Shown in pieces: positions 24,721 through 37,055 of a stretch of DNA of 64,000 bases (position 1 is its first letter; each line of letters begins with the position of its first letter). The position numbers and the translations under genes are program-made. This DNA comes from Promerops cafer (taxonomy: Eukaryota > Chordata > Aves > Passeriformes > Nectariniidae), in assembly GCA_013398275.1 (NCBI GenBank), contig VZSE01006131.1, forward strand, positions 42,577-106,576, given 5' to 3'. The notes beneath the pieces were generated by a model that worked only from the letters and a program-made list of their open reading frames with translations, did not search any database and was not told where the DNA came from.

Positions 24721-26919
24721 GCAAGACACACACCAAGCCAGGAGAACAAGGAGACAAAGTATTATCTGTCAGAGGGAGACACAAATTGAAAAAAGGGAGT
24801 CATTAAGAAAAGGAGATAAATCTGGGGAGGGGGAAGAGTGACAAGGAAGAGAGTCAGTGTTGCTGTAAAATGGGAAGCACTCATTTTCTAATGGTATATA
24901 TCCCCAATGAACATCATGAAGATACCTGGCTGCTCTGGTATATCTGAGACTGTATGTGTCATGCCATGACACTGCTGTATGCACCTTTCCTGGTCTGTGT
25001 GTGCTGCTGCAAGCCTCTGCATCCCTGTGAGTGATGAACTACTTTCATCAGTTCGCACTAAATGTTGAGAATTAGTTGAGCTATAAGCCATATTTCATGT
25101 TAGGTTACAGGGGAAAACAGTAGGAGATAGGATTTATGCTCTCTGTATAAATGAACTTCATAAGCTTTTCTTCGCAAGGGAAAAAGAAATTGTGTCTGAT
25201 AAAGTTCTGCACTAAAAAAAAAAAAAAGAATTAAAAAAATAACATTTCTAAAGTGGGAAAAAAACAACTTTTGTTATCACTGGTGATTAATTGAATTGAT
25301 GTGTAACTGTTGTTCCAGAGGAGTGGAGATTAGAAACAGTGACAGACTATGCCCTAGTGGTCCCAATTCTGCTATTACCTGAAATTACAGTCCAAAGCAG
25401 ACTGACTAGTGTGCCCCACAAATTCATAAAAATTCAAGAGCCACTTTCACCAGTCTACTTTTGATAAATTCTTCTTGATTCAGTAACCTTTCTTAATGGA
25501 ATTTCTCTCTCTTTTCCTCTCTTTTACCTTTTTTTTTTCAATTCGGTCCACACATTTATTATTATCCCTCCCACTCTCCTACGTGGGAGTGCAGACCTCT
25601 GACTAAACATCCATGTTGTAATCTGTATAGGAATTTACTGGTGGTGCATGACAGAAGGGACTTAAAGAAAATTATGCATTTCTCAGGTCTACCCTAGGGC
25701 ACACAAATCAAAGTCTCTCCTGAACACTATATAGTAAAACTGAAAGTAGCTACACTTTATATGGAAATTAGATGATCCTAGGATATAGCACAACTAAACA
25801 TATATCAAAACACAGTGACAATGAAGGCGGAAACTACTTTTTCTTTAGTGAGGATATAAACCTCTATTTTGTTTTATTTGTCCTAAAAGATGCCTTTTTC
25901 TTCGCGGATGAGAAAAAATCCCACTAGGAATATGCATTCACTGGACAGGCTCTAAAGCTAGTGATTCTTTTTTCATTTTGCTTTTAGACCACTTTTATTT
26001 TTTACTGCCTTAGGAAAGGTATTTAGAATAGTTCATACAGTAACAAATGCCTTGATCTTCTATGGACTGAATCAGAAAGGGAAGAGCTTAATCGGAGGGC
26101 AGAGAGTAATATCTCATGGCACTTTTAGGGCAAGGGACCTTATCTAATTTTGCTTTCTTTTTCTCTAGGTTCTTGCCTGTTTTATAACAAAACCAAAACA
26201 TAAAGTGTAGCAATGTGATATCTTGTACATAAAGCCTGCTGTTTTTCCTCACACTAGCTCCTTCCTGGGGGATGAGCCATTAACAGCAGAGCCCCTCCAG
26301 CTGCTGTTGTTGATGGCTGTGCAAAAGCAGCTGCCACATGCAGGCTCATTGCAGCTGGGACATAGATTGTACAACATCTGGGTTTGTGTCACTTCCCTCC
26401 AGGGCTTCTGCACACCTTTCATATTCCATTTTTTTAATGAAATAGGGAGTGGAAGCTGGAGAAATCCACGTATGATTTGTGCACCGAAATAAAGCAAAGA
26501 GGGACAGAGAAAGTTCAATGCCAAAACCAAAAGAGAAAAGCAGAATAGATAAAAGGAATATTGTGTTTATTCTACTAGTACTCCTGGATCAGCATTTGAA
26601 GAATTAACTTTCTGCATTCTTCTGTATTGTCATTTTATAGCATGAAAAATCAGCTCGTTTCAAGGCAGCATAAGAAAAAAAGGAGATGACAAAGTTCAGC
26701 ATCCCTTGGGGCTCTCAGTTTTGATGAACTGATAGATTAACCCAAGTGCTTTCCCACTTCCATGGGTGTGTGGGATCAGATTGCATGTTGCTGCACATCT
26801 CGACAGACTGCAGTGATACAAGTCATCCATGAAGGCAACATGACACCAAAATAGAAGCAGGAAAGAAGAAATATCGAGAACACAGAGCATGATAGCTGAG
26901 CAGATATGAGTTCAGGCTC

Positions 26920-27065
26920 CTATTCTGTGACAGCCTTTCTACCTATAAATCTATTAGTTGTTCTGTGCCTCATTTATGTATTCATAAATTCAAGATTATA
27001 CTAGTTTTCTGTCTCACAGGTCCACTATGAAAGGTAAATGATATTTAATATTGTAACCTACTCTA
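26920..27065 (-). mobile_element. MIR-like SINE relic, reverse orientation
   Basis: The series 'ttctgtgcctcattt', 'cataaattcaagattatactag', 'ttttctgtctcacaggtcc' and 'aaaggtaaatgatattta' parallels the antisense MIR core and tail: 'tctgtgcctcagttt', 'ctgtaaaatgaagataatac', 'tacctcacaggg' and 'ggattaaatgagata'. It is eroded, as expected for an ancient amniote SINE in a bird genome. Assignment is by pattern only. Confidence 0.55.
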
Positions 27066-27394
27066 CTGCTGTGATACTGAAGTCTATTTAAGATATTATT
27101 ACCAAAAAAGAGTCATATTTTATAGACAGTTTCCCTTTGTGTCAAAGGAGGCTAGACGGTGATGTCAGACTTCCAAAGGCCAACATGACACTGGAAGAAA
27201 ACATTTATGTTTTTCCCCAAAATATGTAGAGACCTTGAGAAGTGGAAATTCATAGAGGGCACAACTGGAACAAACAAATCACTGCGACATCATTATCTAT
27301 ATGCCTGCTGCTTGCATATATCATAGAAATGTATTTCCATGTGATGCAGGTGATAGTGGTGAGTGTCTCCCTGCTGGGGAGCTGAAGGCAAGGG
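27066..27394. other. Unique spacer between repeats
   Basis: About 330 bp of AT-leaning sequence with no repeat or gene visible. Confidence 0.6.
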
Positions 27395-27620
27395 ATTATC
27401 CCTCTTTACTCATGAGACCACATTGGCCACTGCATCCAGTCTTGAGCTCCTTGATACGTTGGAAAGGCACCGGTAATCGGGAACAAATTCAGAGTGCCAG
27501 CAAAATGTTGAGGGACACTGGCCCCATGAGGATGTGCTGAGGGACCTCACTTTCTCAGCCTGGGGAAGAGGCAACTTTGGGGTGCTTAGGAGCCACCTAT
27601 CACTGTGAGGAGGACAGCAT
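27395..27620 (+). mobile_element. CR1 LINE fragment, sense orientation
   Basis: The blocks 'catgagaccacattggccactgcatccagtc', 'ttgagctccttgatac', 'ccccatgaggatgtgctgagggacc' and 'ctcagcctggggaagagg' match the CR1 sense pattern ('gatgagaccacatctggaatactgcatccagt…ggctcctcaatac…gccatgaggatgctgagggacct…ctcagcctggggaag'). The distal 3' tail is missing, so the copy is truncated at both ends. Confidence 0.8.
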
Positions 27621-30600
27621 GACACATTCTGGAGTCCCTCCCTCCCCACCTGAATGACTCTAAAAATATCAGTCAAAATATCTCTATCTTTGCTGACAGT
27701 AAAGAAGGAAAGGCACAGTCATCTTCTGCAGAAAGGTATTTGTTTATGTTTAAAGAGATAGCATGTGTAGATATAACAACTGGAAAAAGCCCTGTCCCTA
27801 CACTGTATCATGTAAGTATCTGAGGATATAGAATAAGAACCTGTTCAGTGCCTGGGCATATTTTTCAGAGGCTGATATCTTTTAATTTCTTTTACACGGC
27901 AGATGAGATGTTTCCCCTTCAGTAGCCCACACATTTTTAACAAACATCACAGGTGCCACTGAGAAATTGTTTTCCTACTGTATTTTCAGTCTTTCAGTTT
28001 TGAACAATACATAAACTGTCCTAGTGAAGAGAGAAAAATGGCTCAGAGTTAAAAATGCCCCTATTTACTGCAGTGCCTTAATACTGCTGGCATTAGAATG
28101 TTATTGTTCACACAAGCAATGCTGTTAAGGAAGTCAAGGCAATAAAACAGAAATCAGAGATGGTGCTTCTGCTAATGAGAAGGAAAATACAGGTACCACA
28201 GCAAGTGGTACAGGCTGTCCCTCCTGTCTCCCGACCAGCTGTGTGCAGATGTATCTGCTGGGTTGAGGAAGAGGTATGGTGACAGAAGAACCTGTTTTTC
28301 ATGGGAAAGGGAAAGGGCAGTGCATGTATCCATCCTGGGGCGACCAGCCTGTACAAGCCTGCTTGAGCTCAACTCTGGCAGCAGTGCATGGCTTTCTGCA
28401 GTCCCCTACCTTCTCCTGCCAGCTTCCCCAGCTCCACCAGGAGCATTAGGATTGTTATGACACACAAAGATATGGTCCTGGTTTCTTTATGGCTCAAGCA
28501 GGAATGTTAATTCCAACATTATGGCGATTCCTTTTCCACTTCACAGGCACCGTGCCCACTGCACACAACTAACACTGGCTTTGGATATGTCCCTTACCCC
28601 TCGGGGGCTTCTCATGTATCCCCCTGCTTATCTCTGTCTCACTAGTGCCGCAGACAGGAGGGGAGGATTCACCCACGAATCTCCAGGCAGAGGCACATAA
28701 AGGGCTGTTATTTATCACTTCTTTTCGTGTGAAAACGGCGGTGAGGCAGTGCGGACAAAATCCCAGCTCAGCACTTGAAGGATCGCTGATGCTATCCTGC
28801 ATCTTTATCAGCTGCAAACGCTTCGGTGTCCCGCAGGATAAAACCATACAAGGGGTGTGCTTACAGGGTTCATTGTGCAGGCTAGGCGCGGCTAGGCAGT
28901 TTATCATCCTCCCGGAAAATGGCCAGGACAGCAACTCCGACATCAGCTACCTTGTTGAACAGCACTCTGTAATACAGCAGATGAAATTCAATTGCTTCCC
29001 AAAGAGCAAAGCAGATGCCTTCACCATCATGACCTGTCACATGAAGAGTTATAAGCCATGAGCATGAGAAAGATTCAGCTCTCCTGCTTGGCCAACAAAA
29101 TAAAATACTTGCTATTTTTTGGGAAAATAAGAGTGTCGTTCTGGGACGATAGAGCCATAGTGGCTGCTCAGAGAAAGAGAGGCTGTCACACAGCTTCTCT
29201 GCTGGCGCTGCACTGCCAGCAGGACTCTCCTCCCTAGAGCATGTATTTGAGGAGCGTGTGGTGCTTGCCAGCTGAATCACAGCTGTTGGTACAGAGAAGA
29301 TTGATGGGAGGGCAGAGGCAGGTAAGTTCACCAGGAAACATGACCAGTGTTGTTTAGAAAGCAGTCCTTTGCTATAGGAGGGGAAATTATAGCAAGAGCA
29401 ATGAGTAGAAAAGAATCCTGGACAAACTGCAACAGAATCCTGGACAAACTGCAACAGGAATATGGCATCCATCTGAATGAGAAATGGGAAAATACATCAG
29501 GCAAAGAGCAGAGCAGTAGACAATAAAGTTTGGAGAAGATATGAGGGTTTGCTTAAGGTAGGCAAGGAAAGATGAAGAAGATATAAAGGGGAATGTAGGA
29601 TTTGGCTAGCAGCTGGGAGGCAATCAGGAAACCTGTAGTGGGTCTGGGTGGGGAAATAGAGTGAAAAAAAGGACAAAAATAGAGGGCAGGTAGAAACAGA
29701 AATGAAGATGTTGCTGCACCAAGTTTGCACAGGTTCTTGTGATGATGGTTACCCGAGTGCCTCTGTGTTGTGCTCCCTAACTCCTCCAGGCTGGGAGCAC
29801 AGCACAGATGCCCACGTTGGCCCTGCATGAATCCTGCACAGCTCTTCAGGAATTACAAGCTGTGCAGCACATCCTCCTGGGCTCAGATTTGCATCTCCCC
29901 AGTAAGTCCTGCTTACATATTTGCAGCCATGTGCTGTAGAGCCCAGGAGCCACTACCCGAAAGGCAATTACTTACTTAATGTTCATAAATTAATATCCAG
30001 CTCCTGGAGTCATCTGGCTCTTTAGGCTTTGGTGAGATGCTGTCTCTCTTTTCTTTTTTTTTTTCCCAGTGCACACGAGATAGTGTGGAGCTGTTGATGT
30101 GTTTAGTACAAGTTTATCTTGAACACATCTGCTTATGCCAAGGGAATAGTATGAACTCCCAGTGACCTGTAGAGTCTGCATTCCTAATTAGCTGAGAAAT
30201 ATTCCATAATCAGGGTATTGCCATTTCAATGGAGTCTAAAGATAGAAAGGTCGTGTTCTTGTCTGGGGTCACAAATAATCACTTCTGACTATATAGTTTC
30301 ATTCTGACCTAGAGTTAACCAGGTGCAAAGCTGGTAAGCAGCAGGACAAGATTACCCTGTCTCACAGAGTACATCTACCCCGAGGGCTTGCCTTATGTTT
30401 TTCAGTCACATTTTCTTCTTCCAGCCTCGAAGGAACATGTACAAACTCTTCAAGCATGACTAAGTGCTTTAAAACAATGCCGGCTTTTACGGCTGCTTTG
30501 CTGCAGGCCGTCAGCCCCAAGAAGGTGCAACAGGCACAAAAAGCTGAGAATGTGCCCTCCAGCGACACTCACATGACCCAAAGCACCTGCCAGCCCTTCT

Positions 30601-30695
30601 TGCCACTCAGTCCCCATTTGCCTCCTGCCCACCCGTGTGTTGGGGTTTTTTGGTTATTTTCTATTATTTGCCCACTGACTTTTTTTATTCCCCAG
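27621..30695. other. Unique DNA with long antiparallel open frames, no supported gene
   Basis: This region carries the longest frame in the window (28882-29472, minus, 196 codons) overlapping a plus-strand frame (28645-29061). Neither has a recognisable domain, signal peptide or convincing splice-site context. Their Cys- and Ser-rich content looks like translation of non-coding DNA. The 28700-28960 part is richer in CpG than its surroundings. A 22-bp perfect tandem duplication is at 29412-29455. Confidence 0.5.
29412..29455. repeat. Perfect tandem duplication of a 22-bp unit
   Basis: Positions 29412-29433 and 29434-29455 are identical, the unit running from AGAATCCTGG to AACTGCAAC. Perfect identity points to a recent slippage event or a polymorphic locus. 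It lies inside the long minus-strand frame, where a 22-bp insertion would shift any true reading frame. That argues against coding function there. Confidence 0.95.
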
Positions 30696-30880
30696 AGCAG
30701 CATTCAGCTTCTGGAACCACCCAGCCTCCTCCATCCACTGAGCTGCTTCACCATAGTAAGGAGGCAGAAGCTGGTTTCTCTAAGGGCCTCCACAACATGG
30801 ACACTCTCCACCACAGCAAGAGTTTGGGCAGGAGTAACTCCGGCACAGGGAACTGTTCTCAGGTTGCTTCAAACTACTGA
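30696..30880 (+). CDS. Possible terminal exon (weak)
   Basis: A strong acceptor-like signal (T-rich run then TTATTCCCCAG, ending 30695) precedes an open frame. The frame begins after Pro-Glu-Gln-His, runs for about 60 codons and stops at TGA 30878-30880. The peptide is polar and rich in Ser, His and Gly with several HHSK-type motifs; I recognise no domain. No AATAAA follows immediately, and upstream exons cannot be linked. It may equally be a chance frame behind a pyrimidine tract. Confidence 0.12.
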
Positions 30881-33800
30881 CTGTGGTGCAAGCATTTCAG
30901 TTTGGAGTCTGGCAATGTTGATTGTAGCTTCCCAGAGGAAGAGCTTGGCTGTCTCTAGTTTAAATTCCCTATGAGTGTCTCTGTGGTGCAAACACAGACA
31001 CAAATGCTCTCAGAGGGATGGGGGGGAAAGACGAAAGTGATACACCACAACATGGTGTATACGGAATATACCATAACTGGATGGATAGCATGTGTAGGAG
31101 AAAAATACACAAATGGCCATAGACAGTAACAGAGCTGCTCACCCAGGCTGCAGGCTGATCTGAAGGGGCTAATACCCTGCCTTATCTTTCTATGTCTCCC
31201 AGCCTTCTCTCTGACTGGGCAATCTGTCACTACGTCTCTACCCTGGAGGACATCAAAAACTGTAAATCTCTGTACCTATGCCTTGTTCCTTCCTCCAACT
31301 GAGTTGTTTCCGGCACAAATGTAGGTTAGAACATTTCTCATATGGCTAAGCATACGTTTGTGTCTGGGGAAAGGCACTCCACTGATTTTATGCCTTTGCT
31401 AGAGGGTTTGTCCCCACCTTCAGAACATCTATTTCTCAGCAGGGACTGAGAATTGCATTAAGTTTGTGTGATGGATCCATATGGCTTCTCTACAGAGCAG
31501 GCACATAAACCTAAAAGCAGGGCATCTTTGGTTATATGAATGGGCTCCCAGACTGGAAAGCAGTGGCCACCAGGAAGAGTTCACCTAACACAAGAATAGT
31601 TCCCAGGAAGCTGTGTGTTGTTGCTGTGGAAATTATAATTACAGTTCAATTAACACTTGAAGATCAGTGTTTTCTTTTTGCCAGCAGTCAGGCTTCCTGG
31701 TGTTACCTGCAGGAATTCTGCTGTGGATTAATAAATAGGGTGACACGATCTCAGACAGATAGATCTCTGCCCATCCTCCTTCTCTCAGCTACATGCAGTC
31801 CAAACTCTGTGAAATCCTCCTGGAAGCCCTTGAGAAACGCTCTTTCTTACTTCCAAAAAATATGAAATTCATACTGAAAAAAAAGGGGGGAAGCATTGGT
31901 TGGTGAAACAAGTTACATTGGAAAAAAATCCAATTGGCAACCTCTGGGAAATTCACTATGACTGTTTCTTGGTCCAGGGTCAGTGTCTCTTGGGCATGTC
32001 CCCTTACAGACTGTATATGTTTGTGAATGCTCACTGTTGTATTTGTTGTTTTGTTTGCACAGGGAAATAGTGTCAACATTCAATTTTTTGGGTTGTCTAC
32101 GGGACAGTGAAACTGTGATGGCTGACTTAAGTTATTTCAGGAGTAGTATTCAAACAGTGATTACTGGAGCTGAATAATTCAGAAAGTTTTCAGATAATCT
32201 TTGCTTAGGTCCTGATCTTCCCAAGAAAATGTGCATACTTCATTTTTTGCTTGCATAGTCACACAATTAAATGGGAGTATGACAGCACACTGAAAGCTAT
32301 GCCTGTCATAAATCACCTTTCTGCATCAGGGCCTCAATCACTGTGTGTTAATAGATATTTGATGAGGGAAAAAAGAGTAAATAAGTTTGCTTTGGCCCCA
32401 TCTAAATTCCTTTTGTTTTCAGCAATAGTTTGGAAAATAGATCTTTGGTAACAAAATAACAACAACAACAAAAGACAAGAGGAAACAGCTTTAAAAGCCA
32501 CATATGGAAGTTCTTCTGAAAACCCAGTTGTATGCTAGCATAAACAAGGACTCAGCTGAGGTATCTGCACAGTGTTCCTGTCAGGAAACAGCAGTGATGC
32601 ATATGATTTATCAAAGCACCAGCCACTGCATGCCGTGGATATTTGCTCTCAGTCCACAGTGTTAAAGATTAGAAAAGGTATCTGTTGAATTCATTTGAAT
32701 AGCAAATAGACTGGGGAATCACAATCTGTTCTCAGCTATTCAATTGATGAAAAAAGTAATTTATTGAATATATTAGTCCCTCAATTCTAGCAATTATTAA
32801 AGCAGAGTTAGAGATCTGAAGACAATAATTTCAGGTTCTATATATAATTTCTACAAGCAACTGATAAGTGATGTTAGTGCATGTTCTTCCTGGCTTCTAG
32901 CTCAGTCACAAGTAGTTCGTAACAAATCCTCCCCGCTCCCCGTTTGGAGGCTGGCTGACAGTGCCCTCAGCCAAGCACTGGTATAAGGATTTCTAAGATC
33001 AAAGCATGGGTTAGCTACATTATTCTTGTGGAATTAGATTTTTGACCCCTGTTTGTAACTCACAAATTACAGTTATGAAACTTAGTCACCTACAAAGCTT
33101 GCAAATGAATTTCAACAACCAATTGAGCAGCTGAGCTAATCCATATTAGTACACAGAGAAAGGAATCTTGGACATTTGCATTTTGCATAAAAGCATGACT
33201 GAAAGTACTTCAAGGACAACTGGTAGAAAAAAAAACCACTTTGGGGAGAGGAAAGACACTGGAGTTGTCAGCATCTGGTATTTCCAGGACCAGTGTTCAG
33301 TTTTTGCATAATTTGGTCAGAAATTAAAGCAGGTTTTCCAACTCTCTTATCAGAGAGCTTTTCTCCCAAATGTCTATCCTCTTGGCAGCCCCTGCATGGA
33401 GATACTAAGCTCCCAGTCATCCTTCCCTTAGAAGCCATTCCATCAACTCAAGTCAGAAGCAGCTGGATGCCTACAGAAGAATCTGGAAAACCAGCATTAC
33501 ATGTGGAAAGAAGAGGAGAGAGCGCCAAAGAGATGGCGGATTGCCGTTTTGTACTCACCCAATTAATATGCTCCTTCCTCCCTTTGCTCTCTTGGTCTTT
33601 CCAGTCTCCATAATGCCTGGTGAACAGATCAAGGGGTGGAGCTGAACTGGTGACTGTCACCTTATAACATCTCTCCTATAAACACATAGTACTAGCACAG
33701 GCAGAAGGCACTGTCGTGCTGATCATCATCCTCTGAGTCAGCCATTTACAACCACCTTCTCCAGGCTGTCATCTTGCCACTACAAATTCAAAATCTGAGT

Positions 33801-35922
33801 CAGAACCCAATTTAAACTGCTATAATTAACAGTCCTAATTTAACCAAACCTAGCAGTTTGTCATGTTGCATTCTCTGCATACATCTGAGCATCTTGCATT
33901 TGGACTACTTTGTTCCCTGCTCATCCCCTTCTGCTGCCAAGCAGCTCAGGTCCAGAGAGCACCAGTGGGTTTAGGCTCCCATCAGGGTGGAGTTTAACAG
34001 CAGCCAAACTATAAAATTCAGCCATGCTGGATTTGTTTGCTTGTTAAAAAGCAAAATACCAAATGTCATGGAATGGGTGCTGCTGTGTGCTAATCTATAA
34101 ATACTGATGAGTCAAAAGGGAGTGAAGTTCTGCAAGTGATTTGTCAGTGAAAAAGAGTTATTGTATAATGGAGTGGCCCACTGCAATGAGGCAGCTCTGG
34201 GGCAGAGAGCCCAGGTTGGCAAGGAAAAAGCCTGGATGCTGCTTAAGGGAAAGATGGGTGGAAGCATCTTGCTCGCTGGTGAGCCCCAGGACACTTGGAC
34301 CAGACAAGTTTTCTATATGGAAGATAATTGTTTATTAAACAAGCTAAAAATGAGCACTATTTCCCTTGTTGTTTCTATATACTCCTGTTACTAACAAATG
34401 CTTCACTCTGAAGAGAGCCTCTGGTCACTGTGGATAGTTTAGAGTCTCCCTGCCTTCACTTTAAGGGAATTCCCTGCTTTATTTTTAGGGTATTGCAAAT
34501 AGGTGACTTACAGATTAACTCATGTTTTTGCAGCCACAGGTGATGCCAAAACTGTGGGTGTAAACATATTTCTGAAAAATTTGTCTTTTTTAAGATTTAG
34601 GGAAGATTTTTTCCCTCCACCCTCTCTCCATTGCTTCCTCTCCTTTCTCTCACCATTGAGTTAGAACGACTTCTTTGGTCTTTGCGTTTTGGTGTTGTTT
34701 GTTTTTGCAGTGCTGTCTGGAGGCCACCACTAAGAGGTTCTGGCTCTTGACCCAAGTGCAACTGGAGAACCATCCACTGCCCATACGTGTTTACAATCTG
34801 CATGTGATGTGAAGGGACTAAGAGAGCTAATTCACACAGAATTCATACAGCAGATCAGCAGGCAAGCTGGAATAAACTCCATGTCTCCAAATCTGATTTA
34901 AGTAACCCATGGCCTAAACTGCACCCACTCTGCTGTCTCAGCACTTTGCTGTGATCCCGCTCCATCCTGTGGCTTCCTATGGATGCCCACTGTGTGTAAC
35001 ATTCTGTGAACACATCCAGTCGAGCCCATTTCAAATGATTATTTTTTATCATACTTATACATTGCTCTACTTCCTTACTGAAATATCTACATGTCAAAAA
35101 TTACAGGAGTATTTGAAGAAGTCATTGAGAAACCCATGACTCTCATGCTGGCTATGTCAAACCCTTGTATTTAGGTGCCAATCAATGTGTGGTCTTCTCA
35201 TGATGTTCTCATCATTATTTTAGATTCAGTTTCTACAGTGATATACTTATCACTGTATAAACGATCATTATATGTCTTGTGGGAAAAAGATAAATATATT
35301 TTTGACAGTACTTTTTAAATGTCTACAACTGTACATTGCCACACTGCCTCAGGAAATTGCACAGTGCTCTTCCTATCAAACTGTTGTTCTTCACTAGCTA
35401 TTATAGAATGTATGCATACACATAATAGACATATAATATTAGAGATATGAATATGTGCTTGCATCTACAGAAAAAATCCAATGTTCTCATTTATACTCGC
35501 AGTGACCAAATTGAGAAATAAAAAAATCTTGCTTCATCCTACATATTTTTACTTCAGTGAATTATTTTTATTGATGTTGCAAATCTTAATTTTAAATTCA
35601 GTTTTGATGAAAAAAGTGGCTGATCTTTTGCCTGTTATTACACAAAATATATTTCTATCAAGTGGAAGGAAATACAATTTGAAAAATGATCAATTACATA
35701 ATGATTACAGTGGAGAAATATATTCTCTAATATAATTTGTTAAATGGAGGAATTTAATATGAAAGAGTAGATTTCCAAATTTATAGAAATAACACCAGAT
35801 GGTGAGCAGCTAGTTTTAATTAAATTAGGTTTGATAATTATAGCTGTTTAATTTTTAGGTTTGACTCAGATTAGAAAGAATGTATTATTTCCCTGTAAAT
35901 TTATTTTTAGTTTTCTTCCAAG
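30881..35922. other. Unique AT-leaning DNA, no gene seen
   Basis: About 5 kb without a supported gene. It includes a short (AAC)n run near 32455-32472 and AT-rich stretches around 35230-35880. Open frames are short and domain-free. Confidence 0.55.
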
Positions 35923-36122
35923 GTTCTGGATATTGCATTATTCACCATGGCCTGGAGCAGCAGAGAGCTCTGGTCAACTTTCTGGCAGCTGATTTCGGCC
36001 AGCCTTGGTTCTGCTTCAGCAGTCCAGAGGATGTGGCGTGCTGGGACCCCCTGACGGGAGTCAGAGGGAGTTTTGCCAGTGCAAGTAGGAGGGAGTTTCT
36101 CTACCCGAATATGTTTTCACAG
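35923..36122 (+). CDS. Possible internal exon (weak)
   Basis: A pyrimidine-rich acceptor (TTTTCTTCCAAG, ending 35922) and a donor-like CACAG/GTCAAT (after 36122) bracket 200 bp that stays open in one frame. The peptide includes HHGLEQQRALVNFLAADFG and PWFCFSSPEDVACWDP. I recognise no family. Base composition is distinctly more GC-rich than the AT-rich flank, which fits an exon. There is no linked neighbouring exon, and the donor is not optimal. Confidence 0.15.
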
Positions 36123-37001
36123 GTCAATCTGTTGACTCCAGCACTTCATTTCAGCTGCTTTTGAGCAAAGGAAGAAGCCTGATGGGAACGATGCCGTTGC
36201 GGTTGCCATGTGCATTTCTGCGCTGTGACTGCAGTGATCCATTTGCACTTGCCTGCACTCCCTGCAGTTTGTGTCCTGCAATATTCCCTCTGGAAGGACC
36301 CTGCAAGGGCTACAGCCTGTCCAGCCACACACAGCAGTGAAGTCATGAGCCCTGGCACTTGTACCCTGCTCTAGCACACTCTTTTCCATCACTACTGCTT
36401 TCCAGAAGTTCCTCTGGTCTTGTCCCAACCTTGACCTCACCAGGTCCCAGCGACTCCACTGAGCCATGGAAATATGCTTAAAGCTACAAATGTGTCCAGG
36501 CCTTTTTTAGAATGTGGATAGAGTCCAAAGCCTATCTTTCAGGACCAGCTCCCTGCTAATCAATGTTCACAATCCCACGAGAATCACCTCCTGCCTTTGG
36601 AACAAGCTGAGTATAATCAGGATCCATATAGTCAAGTCTGCTCCATTTACAGGTCTGGCAGTTGCAGCCACACGCCCAAATGAATGCTTTCATCAACTCT
36701 GCAGGTCACAACTGCAAAAAGAGTCTTGGCTGCAGTGACATCTGTGAACGCTCAGCTTCTCCCCAGCAGCAGGATGGTGCAGGTTCAAAGATCCACGCGA
36801 GAACAACTGTGGGGCGTTTGCTCAGTGGATGGTCTGATGCTCAGGGGGAGAAGGACTCTTTCAGTGTGACTGAGTTCACAGCACACTTCTCATTTTCTTG
36901 AGCTGTTAATCCATCTCCTGGAGTCTGTACACTATAAAAAAGAGGTGGGTGAGAAACAAAGAGGTTTGAGTCATTGTATCATCACAGTTCAAAGGCACTT
37001 G

Positions 37002-37055
37002 GAATACGGTAATTGTAATTGAATACTATAACTGTAATTGAACATATAATTGAGA
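37002..37055. repeat. Imperfect short repeat of TAATTGAA-type units
   Basis: Blocks GTAATTGTAATTGAAT, CTGTAATTGAAC and TATAATTGAGAAC follow each other at roughly 20-bp spacing. It may be a decayed minisatellite or a cluster of homeodomain-like motifs. Confidence 0.6.

Larger units (their letters stand above)
21251..26919. other. Unique non-coding DNA, no gene seen
   Basis: No supportable gene. The longest frame (21490-21993, +) begins with a plausible ATG but has no recognisable domain and no good splice context. A 22-nt inverted repeat at 23910-23931 and a candidate motif-dense non-coding element at 24540-24720 are listed separately. A-runs occur at 22138-22148 and 25214-25227. Confidence 0.5.

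Noticed and set aside
28882..29472. 196-codon minus-strand open frame as a gene
   Set aside because: It has no domain or plausible splice context, overlaps another long frame on the opposite strand, and contains a recent 22-bp non-triplet duplication. Length is explained by local composition.
30456..30974. 172-codon plus-strand frame as a coding sequence
   Set aside because: It runs straight through a polypyrimidine tract and an acceptor-like signal and reads as translated non-coding DNA (Thr/Ser/Leu-rich, no motif).
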